37,501 bases of DNA, taken from NCBI GenBank assembly GCA_947629575.1, contig CANREF010000016.1, forward strand, positions 1 through 37,501, in the 5' to 3' direction. The stretch comes from an uncultured Clostridia bacterium (lineage in GTDB: Bacteria; Bacillota; Clostridia; Christensenellales; Borkfalkiaceae). Shown piece after piece: positions 1 through 9,900 of the stretch (position 1 is the first letter of the stretch; the number at the start of each line of letters is the position of its first letter). The notes under the pieces were generated by a model. That model was not told the origin of the DNA, did not search any database, and saw only the letters and a program-made list of their open reading frames with translations. The position numbers and the translations under genes were made by a program.

Positions 1-1085
1 CCCCACGAAAGATAGGTGAGCGCTATGCCGATGAGATAGTCCCTCACTTTGGGGTTTGAAGTATTCCATTTGGGCATGTAGGTACAGTCTGCAAAGATCT
101 CATAGTTGCAGAGGTCGTGAGAACCCGCCTTGCCCACCCCTTGAGGGGTGGGTGTCCCCGCAAGGGGACAGAAGGGGTGTTGCTCTTCGGATGACACCCC
201 CTCAGTCACTTCGTGACAGCTCCCCCTCGAGGGGGCGCCAAGAAGAGGTTTTTCCCCGTGCACGATGAACCAATCGTAATACTCGGAAGCGCGGCCCTTT
301 TCCTTGACGTCCGCAAAGAGCGGGTTGCTCTCGTCACAGTGGTTGAATACCGCGTCCAGTATGATGTGCATCCCCTTCGCATGGGCGGAGGAGATGAGAC
401 CTAAAAGATCTCCGTTCCCGCCGAACATGGGGTCTACCGTGAGATAGTCCGTGATGTTATACTTGTGATTGCTCGGAGACCTGAATACGGGCGTTAAGTA
501 TAATACGTTAAAGCCCATTCCCCGTATCGTATCGAGCTTCCCGACGATCCCCTTGAGATCCCCGCCCGCAAAGTCCTTCGCCTTGGGAACTTGCTCCCAC
601 GCTTGCGTGATATATGTTTCATCCTTCTCCCTGTCTCCCTTACAAAAGCGGTCTATGAAAATCTGGTAGACGACCGCGTCCTTCGCCCAAGGAACGGGCG
701 TTACGACGTCCGCCGCATTGATGAAGGGATATTGAAAGAAGGTATAATAGCCGTGTTTGAAATCGTACTCGCTCGTTAAGCCTTCCTCGGAGAAGTAGTA
801 CTCCTCATCGTTTGGAAGGGTGAGCAGGAAGATGTACGCAAAGCGCACGTCCGCGCATTTTAAGTCGCAGACGTAATAGTCATAGAGCCTGTCACTGCAC
901 AGCTTCCGCATCCGCGCGAAATTCCTGCGCTTCGTAAAATCGTATTTATTGTTCCACAGCACCGAGACTTCCTTGAACTTCTCACCCCGCGCTACTTTCA
1001 ATACCAGCCGTAGGGTGTTCCCGTCCAAGGCATAGCAATACTCACTGTCCGCTCTGTGCTCAATTGCATATTCGTTCATAGGCAT
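1..1085 (-). CDS. Cytoplasmic GH13 alpha-glucanase, neopullulanase/cyclomaltodextrinase type (C-terminus off the window)
   Basis: This enzyme would hydrolyse imported maltodextrins in the cytoplasm; there is no signal peptide. The reading frame is open from ATG at 1085 to the window edge (361 residues seen); M3 at 1079 is an alternative start. Residues ~1-125 resemble the CBM34 domain of neopullulanases (SEYCYALDGNTLRLVLK). The GH13 barrel starts near 135 (VVYQIFIDRF), followed by LYLTPVF, conserved region I (D244-AVFN-H249) and later YMPKWNTSNPKVRDYL. Regions II to IV, with the catalytic Asp/Glu/Asp, lie beyond the window, so activity cannot be judged. Between DWFIVHG and LCNYEIFADC, about 45 extra residues are encoded by a palindromic intergenic-type repeat (about 120-252) that keeps the frame. 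The gene follows the LacI regulator by 72 bp and probably shares its transcript. Confidence 0.85.
   Translation of the reverse strand, partial: MPMNEYAIEHRADSEYCYALDGNTLRLVLKVARGEKFKEVSVLWNNKYDFTKRRNFARMRKLCSDRLYDYYVCDLKCADVRFAYIFLLTLPNDEEYYFSEEGLTSEYDFKHGYYTFFQYPFINAADVVTPVPWAKDAVVYQIFIDRFCKGDREKDETYITQAWEQVPKAKDFAGGDLKGIVGKLDTIRGMGFNVLYLTPVFRSPSNHKYNITDYLTVDPMFGGNGDLLGLISSAHAKGMHIILDAVFNHCDESNPLFADVKEKGRASEYYDWFIVHGEKPLLGAPSRGSCHEVTEGVSSEEQHPFCPLAGTPTPQGVGKAGSHDLCNYEIFADCTYMPKWNTSNPKVRDYLIGIALTYLSW
120..252 (-). repeat. GC-rich palindromic repeat inserted in frame in the GH13 gene
   Basis: The segment contains CTCAGTCACTTCGTGACAG followed by CTCCCCCTCGAGGGGGCGCC, almost identical to the intergenic copy at 35655-35700, plus a second palindrome CCACCCCTTGAGGGGTGG (134-152) and TCCCCGCAAGGGGA (155-168). 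Read on the minus strand in the GH13 frame it has no stop codon and adds a Gly/Pro/Cys-rich stretch (GAPSRGSCHEVTEG and so on) not expected in the family. Boundaries are approximate because no uninterrupted homologue is at hand. Confidence 0.8.
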
Positions 1086-1157
1086 AATTTTATATGACCC
1101 CCCCTTTCCGTTCCCTTAGGAAGCCCGCGGGGAATGGGCAGGCGAGCGCACTCCTTT

Positions 1158-1964
1158 TCAGATCCGCACAACGTGCGTTTGGACCGTCTCTCTCTTGACG
1201 GCTTTATAATAGCAATCCAAAATAGCGTCGATGCGCTTTTCGGTGATCGCGGGCACGAGCAACTTATCCCTGTCCGCAAGTTCGGGCAAGCTCATGAGGC
1301 TTTCATTGACCGTGACGATATTCCCCTTCGGAATGTTCCCGATCCCATGCTCGGAGAGGAAAGTCACGTCGCCGCACACCTCTTTGATCTCTCTCTTACA
1401 GCTCTCGCTGTACATATCCACCAAAACGACGGAAAAGTTCTTCCCGAACCGCTCTTCGCCCGCTTTCATGACCTTCTCAAAGTCCTGAAACACTTGGAAG
1501 AACAGTTCATCGTGAATGCGGGAATCGACGGCGAGCAACGGCACGAAATTCTCCGCTGCGATTTTGCGGAAGGTCTCTTCCTCCGTACCCGCACAGATGA
1601 TCGCGTCCGCGGAATCGACATAGATCGCTTCAAGATAGGTGCGGATGATGAGGTTGAGCTTGTTCTTTTCGAGAGCTTTTCCGAGCATACGGACGAGGCG
1701 GAAGCTCTCCGCCTGTTGCAGCACCGTCTTGTGCTTGTCCGCAAGAAGGATGATGCTGTCGCTCTTTCCGCGGGCGAAGCACTGCGCCACCCGCGAAGGA
1801 CGATAATCCAATATATTGATGGTATGAAGGACCTTTCGCCGCGTCTGTTCGCTGCACTTATCGACAATACCGTTCAAAATGAAGGAGACCGTCGTGACCG
1901 ACACCCCCGCTTTCTCCGCGACTTCCTTAATTGTCACTTTATTATTTTCTTTACTCTCTTCCAT
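1158..1964 (-). CDS. LacI-family transcriptional regulator
   Basis: DNA-binding repressor, most likely controlling the surrounding starch/maltodextrin genes. The N-terminus carries the LacI helix-turn-helix and hinge (VTIKEVAEKAGVSVTTVSFILNG, then a degenerate YRPSRVAQCFARGKSD). The rest is a short version of the periplasmic-binding-like sensor domain. At 268 residues it is shorter than the usual 330-350, and the sensor region is divergent, so the effector is uncertain; maltose or maltodextrin is inferred from neighbours only. No good Shine-Dalgarno precedes ATG 1964; instead a C(UUCG)G hairpin lies 9-22 nt upstream. It lies between the sugar-binding protein gene and the GH13 gene, in the same direction. 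Confidence 0.85.
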   Translation of the reverse strand: MEESKENNKVTIKEVAEKAGVSVTTVSFILNGIVDKCSEQTRRKVLHTINILDYRPSRVAQCFARGKSDSIILLADKHKTVLQQAESFRLVRMLGKALEKNKLNLIIRTYLEAIYVDSADAIICAGTEEETFRKIAAENFVPLLAVDSRIHDELFFQVFQDFEKVMKAGEERFGKNFSVVLVDMYSESCKREIKEVCGDVTFLSEHGIGNIPKGNIVTVNESLMSLPELADRDKLLVPAITEKRIDAILDCYYKAVKRETVQTHVVRI

Positions 1965-1972
1965 AGGACATT

Positions 1973-1986
1973 TGCCCCGAAGGGCA
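1973..1986 (-). other. UUCG tetraloop hairpin just before the LacI-family start codon
   Basis: On the minus strand TGCCC-TTCG-GGGCA forms a 5-bp stem with a cUUCGg loop, ending 9 nt before ATG 1964, in the place where a Shine-Dalgarno would be expected. It could limit translation of the regulator or mark a processing site; this is inference. Confidence 0.5.
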
Positions 1987-2011
1987 TATATTACAGCCGT
2001 TCACCCTTTTT

Positions 2012-2032
2012 CCCGCCCCATGAAGGGGCGGG
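2012..2032 (-). other. Hairpin after the sugar-binding protein gene
   Basis: CCCGCCCC-ATGAA-GGGGCGGG makes an 8-bp GC stem 15 nt past the stop codon. There is no U-run on the minus strand, so it looks more like an mRNA-stabilising or partial attenuating hairpin than a full terminator. Such an arrangement would favour high expression of the binding protein over the downstream regulator. Confidence 0.5.
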
Positions 2033-2046
2033 AAAGAGAGATCGCA

Positions 2047-3318
2047 TCAAATGGTGCTTTTGAGATCGTCTACGAACTTGTCGAGCGCGGCTTGCAAACT
2101 TTCATCGTCGCCCGCAAGAGAGCCGTTGTACACCGACCCGCCGAGAGATTTCGCCGCTTCCCAATAGCGGGAAATTTCGGGAATGATCGGAACGGGCACG
2201 GACATATTGAGCTGTTCGCGGATCACTTTGAAGAAGGGATCGTCCATCACCGCGGTATTCTGCTGAGCGTTCGTGTTGGAAGGGTAATATCCCCTCTCTT
2301 CGGCGTAGCGGAGCTGGTTCTGCTCGCTCGTGATGAACGCCGCGAGACGGGAAGCCGTTGCCTTGTGCTCGGACATGTTGTTTATGACGTATTGTTTGCT
2401 GTTCGAGAAGGAGATGAGCGGATAGTCGGTCCCTTCGACGTTGATAGAGGGAAGGGTGCGATATTTCACATTCTTTGCGCCCTTGAAGGTATCCTGCATC
2501 TCCCAGCCGCCCGAAATGCACGCGCCGAGGCGGTTATTCAAAACGGCGGTAGCGAGATTCTTCGCATCGTCCGATTTGAATTTCTTCCCGCTCTGGCGGA
2601 AGTTCTGTGCGGCATAGCGCATGAACTTCAAACCGTTTTCATTGTTCCAGTTGCAGGCGTTCACGTCGTCGCCGTTTTTACCGAAGAGGGTACAGCCCAT
2701 GGCGAAGAAGCCCATATTGAAGTAGAAGCCGTCTTCCATGCGGAATCCGAACGCCGTCGCCGTTTCCTTGCTGCCGGGGATATTGGGCATGTCGGCGGCG
2801 AGCATGGCATCCACACTGCCGAGGAATTCGCTCAAATCCTGCTTTTCGTCGTTGAAAATGTCCGTCGTATAATACATGATGTAGGTGTCCATGGTGAGCG
2901 GGAAGCCGTACAGTTTTCCGTTGTACGTTGCCTGCTGTACCGTGGCGGGGTCGTTGTTGTTTTTGATGTCGGTAGCGAACGTCGCCGATGTGCCGTCACG
3001 GATCTCCGAGAGCAAGCCCGACTGCGCCATGATCCCCACCTGATCGTGGGGAATCAAAATGACGTCTGCCGCGACTTCGGGGTCTTTTGTGACGACGGAC
3101 TGTGCGTCCCATGCGTCCTGCACTTCCACGCGGATGTTTTCGGTGACGTCGGGGTTCGCGGCCTTGAACTCTTCCACGATTTGTTTGAGAAGAGTCTGGT
3201 CTTCCGCGCCGCCCCACACGACGACTACGCCTCCGTCCTCTTTTCCGCATGCGCAGAGCGTTCCGAGCGCCATACAAGCGCCGAGCGCAAACGCCGCTAT
3301 CTTCGTGATCTTCTTCAT
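2047..3318 (-). CDS. ABC sugar importer substrate-binding lipoprotein (MalE-like, family 1)
   Basis: Extracellular lipoprotein that captures an oligosaccharide, probably maltodextrin, and delivers it to an ABC permease. The start is ATG 3318, preceded by GGAGAAG; upstream in-frame codons are intergenic. A Lys-rich signal peptide ends in a lipobox-like L-C-A-C (Cys24). The mature part shows the SBP_bac_1 pattern: VVVVWGGAEDQ.LLKQIVEEFKAANP near the N-terminus, ADVILIPHD, YNGKLYGFPLTMDTYIMYY, ISGGWEM, then YPLISFSNSKQYVIN. Length (423 residues) is typical. No permease genes (malF/malG type) are in the window; they may lie past the left edge. The maltodextrin specificity comes from the amylase neighbours, not from sequence. 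Confidence 0.92.
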   Translation of the reverse strand: MKKITKIAAFALGACMALGTLCACGKEDGGVVVVWGGAEDQTLLKQIVEEFKAANPDVTENIRVEVQDAWDAQSVVTKDPEVAADVILIPHDQVGIMAQSGLLSEIRDGTSATFATDIKNNNDPATVQQATYNGKLYGFPLTMDTYIMYYTTDIFNDEKQDLSEFLGSVDAMLAADMPNIPGSKETATAFGFRMEDGFYFNMGFFAMGCTLFGKNGDDVNACNWNNENGLKFMRYAAQNFRQSGKKFKSDDAKNLATAVLNNRLGACISGGWEMQDTFKGAKNVKYRTLPSINVEGTDYPLISFSNSKQYVINNMSEHKATASRLAAFITSEQNQLRYAEERGYYPSNTNAQQNTAVMDDPFFKVIREQLNMSVPVPIIPEISRYWEAAKSLGGSVYNGSLAGDDESLQAALDKFVDDLKSTI

Positions 3319-3328
3319 TTCTTCTCCT

Positions 3329-3850
3329 TTTTTATTTTTGTTTTTTGAATCGCCCACCCCCCCTACCCCCCTCCAATGGAGGGGGTGGTGATTCGCTTAC
3401 CCCCTCCGTGGGAGGGGGACTTAAGGGGGTGGGGCGAATTCTGAAATTGACCGCGAGCAAAATCGCCATTTTGCGCTGCGGGACATAATTTGCGCGACAC
3501 TTCGCGCTTTTCGTTTTTACGAAGCAGTCATCGGGTGGGTAGATTGCTTTTACGGAGCAGACCGCCTGACCCCTCGCACATTTCTTTTCGAACGACACCC
3601 CCTCACCGCCTTTGGCGGAGCTCCCCCTCAAGGGGGAGCCAAGGGGGTGGAAGTGAGCAAAGAAATGTGCGAAACCCTTTCCATTTACTGCGCGGAGCAG
3701 GGTTTCCCTGCGGCAGCGCACCCAATTTGCCGCACTCTTACGGCTTTTTGTTTTTACGAAGCAGTTATCGGGCGGGCAGACAGCTCTTACGAAGCAAACC
3801 ACCTGACCCCTCACGAAATTTTGTCGGAATGACAAAATTTGTGAACTTAT
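3329..3850. repeat. Intergenic mosaic of dispersed palindromic repeats
   Basis: Between the giant lipoprotein gene and the binding-protein gene there is no credible gene. The stretch holds two GC hairpins (CCCCCTCCAATGGAGGGGG-like near 3366 and CCCCCTCCGTGGGAGGGGG near 3400), then about 400 bp that recur at 34454-34800: the block starting GAAATTGACCGCGAGCAAAA, inverted arms CGCACATTTCTTT (3575-3590) and AAAGAAATGTGCG (3659-3671) around a nested hairpin CACCGCCTTTGGCG, and the block GTTTCCCTGCGGCAGCGCA. An inverted pair AAATTTTGTC/GACAAAATTT ends it. A 182-codon minus-strand ORF here is just repeat sequence. Confidence 0.75.
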
Positions 3851-3853
3851 AGA

Positions 3854-3879
3854 TGCCTCCGCCCCGAAAGGCGGAGGCA
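3854..3879 (-). terminator. Hairpin downstream of the giant LRR lipoprotein gene
   Basis: TGCCTCCGCC-CCGAAA-GGCGGAGGCA, a perfect 10-bp stem 24 nt after the stop codon. No strong U-run follows on the minus strand, so termination may be partial or factor-assisted. Confidence 0.5.
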
Positions 3880-3902
3880 CCGGTTAGGGAGGAAAAAACT
3901 GC

Positions 3903-6900
3903 TTACGAGATAGCTGTAACGCGCGACTTGTAGAGCGACCAGCTGCTCGCCGCCTTGTAGGCGTCGACGCTTGCAGAAGGCACTTTTACATTGACTTTGC
4001 TCGGCGTTGTGCCGAACACGTAAGTCCCGAGCGTGGGAGGCGTAGTCGCGTTGATCGTGCAGATCGTACCCGTCGCGATGCTGCCGAACGCATACGAACC
4101 GATCTCAGTGACGTTTTCGCCGATCGTGATCGTCTTGAGCGCGGAGCAGCCGTAGAAGGCGTAGTTTCCGATCTTCGTGACCGCGGTGAGCGTGACCGAA
4201 GTGATCGCCGTCTTGTTGTAGAAGGCGTAAGGCTTGATCTCGGTGAACGTCGAAAGGTCGGCAGGAGCGGTCTTGGCGAGATACATGTAGACGATCTTGC
4301 CCGTTGCATAGTCCACAAGCATATCGTTTTCCACCTTAAAGCTCGTGCTCTCCTCCGCCACCGTGAGGCTCGTGCACGTTGCGATGTTGGCGCTCGCGCC
4401 GAAGATGTCGAGAATGCCGTCCATGCTCTTCACCTCTTTGGGGATGACGATGGTCGCCAGATCCCCGTAGTAGGTGAGGAGCTTGCCGCTCTTATCGACG
4501 GCCCAGCCGCCGTCCACCTCGTCGTAGCTGCCCGCCTCGACGTACTTCGCAGTCGAGAACTTCGCCTTGAAGTTGCCGCTCTCTTTGTAGGTATCGATCT
4601 TGCCCTGCGGCACGACGAAGATACCGTTGAACGAGGAGGTATCGCCATGGCCGAACGGGTAGTTCGCGTTAATGGTGGGAACGTTCGTGCAGTTGAGGAT
4701 GACGATCGCGCCGTGCGCAAGCCCGTTGAATCCGTTGCTGCCGATGTCCGTCACATTCTCGCCGAGGGTGAGCTTGGTGAAGCCCGCCTTGTAGAACGCC
4801 ATTTCGCCGATCGTTGCGGCATTGACCGTGAGCTCCTTATTTACGAAGATCGCACCCGTGAATGCGCGTTCGGGGATCGCCGTAAGATCCTTGAAGAGAT
4901 CGAAGGAAGCGACTTTCGCGTTGCTGAAGGAGTTTGCCCCGATCTCGGTGAGCGTTCCGAAGGAGAGCGTTTCGAGCCCGCCGCGATAGTAGAAGCAATA
5001 CTCGGAAATCGCCGTGACCTTCGTGAGCGTGACGCTCGTAAGCGTATCCTTGGCTGTGAACGTGGAGTTCACCGCGAACGCGTAAGGTGCAAGGGTCGTG
5101 ATGGTCTCGGAGGAGAAGCTCTCCTCAGTGCCGAAGTAGTAGTAGAGGGTCGTACCGTCGTAGGAGACGAGCGCCTTTCCTTCCACCTTGAGGAAGGTGT
5201 TCTCCGCCGCCACGGTGATAGTTATAGCTTCCTTGGGGAAGCTCGAAACAGAAGTACCGAGGAGCGCGGTGATGTCCTTGATCTTGATATTTGCGGGGAT
5301 CTCGATCGTTCCCGTCTTGGCGCCCGCATAGGACTTCAGATAGCCCTCATCATCGAGTACCCAAGGATTCCACTTCGCATAGAGGGTGATGTCGTCCGAG
5401 ACGGTATCGGTCTCGAAGTTGAACTCCCTGCCCCAGTCGCCGTCTTCGTCGCCGTCCTTCGTCCACCATCCCTCGAACACCCAGCCCGAACGGGTCGGAT
5501 TCTTGGCGGGTGCGGTGACGTGTTCGCCCTTCTTAATGGTCTGCGTCGCCTGCCATGTGACGCCGCTCGGCTTGGTGCCGCCGTTGAGATCGAAGGTAAC
5601 GAGCGCGCCCTTCTCCCACTTCGCGTAGAGGGTGGTGTTCTCTTTGACCTCGCTCTCGAAATTGAACTGTTCGCCCCAATCTTGGGTATCGGTGCCATCC
5701 TTGGTGTACCAACCGAGGAACTCATAGCCCGCCTTGGTGGGAGCGTCGGGCTCGGTCGCCTTTTCGCCCGAGCGGAGCGGCTGCCAATCGACGGCAGAAG
5801 CGCCTTCGCCCACGTTGAATTCCACCCAAAGTCCGTTCTCTTCCCACTTCGCCCAGAGCTCGAGGGATTCTTCCTTGATGATCGTGCCGAACGCGGTGTA
5901 TTGGTTGTCTTCGGAGCATGCGGCGTCGGTGTACCAACCGGCGAAGATCTTGCCCTTCCACTTCGGGGTAGCGGGTTCGTTGAAGGTTGAGCCCCAATAG
6001 ACCTTTGCGGTGGGAGCTGCGGGTGCGCCTTCGCCCTCGCCCATGTGGTAGGTAACGGCTACTTCGATCGCCGAATAGTGGCTCGCCGCGTACCAGTTCC
6101 AGTTGACGCGCGTGCTCTGCTTATATGTTGTAAGCGCGGAATTGGGAACGTGGAAGTAGACATAGCTCTTGGAGCCGTCGCCGCCGAACGGGTGCTCTGT
6201 GGACTTGACGCTCGACGTCTTGTAGAGAGTGGGAGGCGTGGTCGCATAGGAGTACACATCGACGCGGTGTTTACCGTTGCCCGCCGAGTAGAACGCCGCC
6301 TGACCGATCGTCTTCATCTTGTCGCCGAGATAGATCGTGGTGATCGCGGAGCTGCCCGTGAAGGCGTTCGCCGCGACCGAGGTCGCTTTCATGAACTTCA
6401 CCGTCTTCAAAGTGGTGATGCTACCGAACGCAGCCGTGACCGCGCCCGTCGTGTTCCAGACGATGTCCACAAGTTTGGTGCTCTTGAAGGTGTCTGCGCC
6501 GATCGTTTCGACGTTCTCGAACGGGGTGAACTTGGTGATCGCCGTGCCCTCGAACGCATGTGCGCCGACCGTCTTCAGATCCTTCGAGAAGGCGAGGGTC
6601 TTATCCGCTTTGAGATGTCCGTAGAAGGCGTATTCGCCGATCGTCGTGACGTTTTCCCACGTGAGCTCCGTCCCTTCGTCGCCGAAGAAGGCATAGAGGG
6701 TCGTTCCGTCGTAGGAGAGGAGCGCGCCGCTCTGCATCTTGAAGGAGGTGCTGTTGCCCGTCAGGGTGAAGGAGGTGCAAGCGGAAAGTTTCGCCGCCGT
6801 GCCGAAGATGTCGAGGATCTTATCGATCGACTTGACCGTATCGGGCAAAGCCACCGTGTCGGTAGGTCCGTAGTAGTGGGTGAGCTTGCCGTTCTCATCG

Positions 6901-9900
6901 ACTTCCCAGAAGTTCTCTTCCCACTTGGCGTAGAGGGTGAGGTCGGAATTGCCCATTTCATAGGTCTCGAAGTTGAACTTCTCGCCCCAGTCGCCGCTCT
7001 CCGTGCCGTCTTTGGTGTACCAATCGACGAACTTGTAGCCGGGACGGGTGGGATCTTCCGCGGGACGGGTCACTTTTTCGCCCGGTGCGACGGGCTGTTC
7101 TTCCACCTCCGAGCCGCCGTCGCCCGTGGAGAAGGTGACGATCTTGCCGCTCTCCCACTTGGCGTGAAGGGTGGTATCCTCGGTGACAGTATCCTTGGTG
7201 AAGTCGAATTCCTGCCCTTCGGAGCACTGTTCGTCCTTATACCAACCGCGGAACACATGTCCCTTCCACTTGGGCGTCTCGGGCTGCGTTGCGGTCTTGC
7301 CGGGATAGAGCATTTCGCTCTCGACCTCGGCGCCGCTTTCGCCCGTGTCGTAAGTGACGGTGACGCCCTTCGTCCACTTTGCATAGACGGTAGTATTTTG
7401 GGTGACGCTGAAACCCGCAAAGTCGAATTCGCTGCCCCAATCGGAGCTCGCAGAACCGTCCTTCGTGTACCAACCGTCGAAGTAGTAGCCCTCTCTCGTC
7501 GGGTCGGTCTCCGGTCTTACGACCTTGCCGCCCGTGAGATATTGCTGATTATCGATTTCCGTGCCGCCCTCGCCCGTCGCGAAATCGACGGTGTAGACGT
7601 GGGTGTTCGTATCCGCTTTGACCTGCTCTGCGTAACTCGCCCAAGCGGACTTGTAGGTCTCCACGATCTCCTGCGGAACGTAGAGTTCGCAGGTACTTTC
7701 CACTGCCTTCGCGGGAAGGGTGGGCGGAGTGAGAAGTTTTATGTAGAGTTTGAGATTTGCACAGCCCGCGAAAGCGCCGTCGCCGATCGCCGTGAGGGCG
7801 GGGTTGACGAGGGACGCCGAAGTAAGGCCGCTCTTTTCAAAGGCGTGCGCCGCAACTTCGGCGAGGTCTTCAAAGGGCGTGAAGGAGGTGAGCCCCGCGC
7901 AGCCGTAGAAGGCGTATTCCCCTACCGTTTCGGGTTTCCCGAAGGTGACGGAAGCGCCCGCTTTCAGCCTGTTATAGAAGGCGTAGGGCTTCACTTCTGT
8001 GACGGCGGTAAAGTTCCCCGTGCCGCCGCCGAAATAGCCGTAGAGGGTCTTCCCGTCGGTGGAGACGAGTGCGCCGTCCTGCATCTTAAAGTCCTCGTTG
8101 TCCTGCGCAACGGTGAACGATGTGCATTTTTCGAGATTTGCGGTCGTCGAAAAGAGGTCGAGAACGGTGTCGAGAGACTTCACCGCTGCGGGAAGGGTGA
8201 CATTTTCCATATTGCCCTCGTAGAAGGCGAACGAGCCGTCCTCTCTGAGCCCCCAACCGTCCTCGGTGAAGAAGCCGAGATAGTAGCCGAGATAGGCGTT
8301 CTCGTGCTTCGCCGCGTTGAGCATGGATTCTCTCACATACACATAGCGATGGGTATGATATTGGTTCTCGTTGTTGCCCGTCTGCCCGAACGAAGCGTTC
8401 GCAATGACGGGAAGTTTTTTGCCCTGAAGGATGATATCGAGGTCGCTCTTCTGAACATTCCACGTGAAGGCGCCCACGCCGATCGTCTCGCAGCTTTCGC
8501 CGATGACGATCTTCTTGCACCCGCCCTTGGCGCTCGCCACGCCCATGACCTGAATGGCGAACGCTCTGTCTGCGATCGTGACGATATTGGGCAGACGGAT
8601 CTCCTTGATCATCGTATACTGCTGTGCAATATTGCCGTTCACCTCGAAGGCGCTCTCGCCGACGTATTTCGCGTTGCAGTAGATGGTCTCGAAGGCGGTA
8701 TCGAAGAAGGCGTATTTGCCGACCTTCTCCACCGAGCCGAAGAGGCTGTCGTACGCGCCGTTGAGGGCGGTGAATTGATAGAAGGCGTAGTCGCCGACTT
8801 CGATGAGGTTATCGGAGAAGCCGAACAGCGTCATATAGGGTGCGCCGCCCGTCGCCGCGATGCCCGCAAAGGCGTAGGGCGCGATCTTGACGGCTTTCTC
8901 ATACTTGAGGGTCGACGCCTTGAAGCAGTAGTAGATGACCGTCTCATCGTAGCTCATGAGGGTGTTGTTCACCACCTTGAAGGCGGTGCTGCCCTCTTCC
9001 ACGGTGATGGACTTGATCCCCTTGAGATCGCTCACCTGTCTGCTGCCTCCGAGGCTGTTGTAGACGATCTGCGTGATGCTGTCGAGACGGGTGAGTTCCT
9101 TGGGGATCTTGATGTCCGTCTTAGAACCCGTGTAGCTCTTCAAAGCGCCGTTCTCGATCTCCCAACCCGCATAGTCACCCGTGCCGGTGTAGTTGACGCC
9201 GTTTGCAAGGAACTTCGCATAGACGGTGGTCTCGGCGGTGATGGGAGCATCAAAGTCGAATTCCTTGGTGCACGCTTCATCGCGATACCAACCCATGAAC
9301 TCGCACCCCTCTTTGGTGGGATTCGTAGCGGGCTTCTTCGCCGTCTTGCCCTCTTCTACGTGCTGGCTTGCCTCCGTGGAAGCGCCCTCGCCCGTCGAGA
9401 AAGTGACGTTGAAGAATTTGCCGAATTTTGCATACAGGGTCGTGTTTTCGGTGATAGGGCTCTCGAAATCGAAGGGCAGGGTGCAATCTTCATCTTTGAA
9501 CCAACCGCCGAAGTCGAAGCCGCTCTTCGAAGGATTCTGCGCGGGCGCGGCCGCCTTTTCGAAGCCCTTCACGTTCTGCGCCGCGGGAACGTTTTCCGCC
9601 CCCTCTGCGGAGAAGGTGACGACGAAGGTCTGCTCCGCCGTGCCGATCGCAAAGATGCTGCCCGCAAAACGCTTCCAGCCCTCCGCCGCCTTATAGGTCT
9701 CGACCGAAGCCTGCGGCACGAAGACGTTGCCCCCGAAGTCCTGCAGGGCGTTTGCGCCGAGCAGGGCGGGAGTTGCCGCGTTCACGGTGACGGACAAGAG
9801 CCCCGTGCCGTTGAACGCATACGCGCCGATGTTTGTCACCGTTTCGGGAAGGGTGACGCCCACGAGGCGGGAAAGTCCTTCAAACGCGCCCGCCGCAATG

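Noticed and set aside
56-404. Short plus-strand ORFs within the GH13 gene and its repeat
   Set aside because: They overlap the GH13 frame and translate the palindromic repeat.
1134-3348. Long plus-strand frames (309 and 489 codons) opposite the regulator and binding-protein genes
   Set aside because: Shadow frames; the minus-strand genes have signal peptide, HTH and family motifs.
3332-3880. 182-codon minus-strand ORF with internal CFVKTKS repeats
   Set aside because: Lies entirely in dispersed repeat DNA, no ribosome site; the internal protein repeats follow from the DNA repeats.
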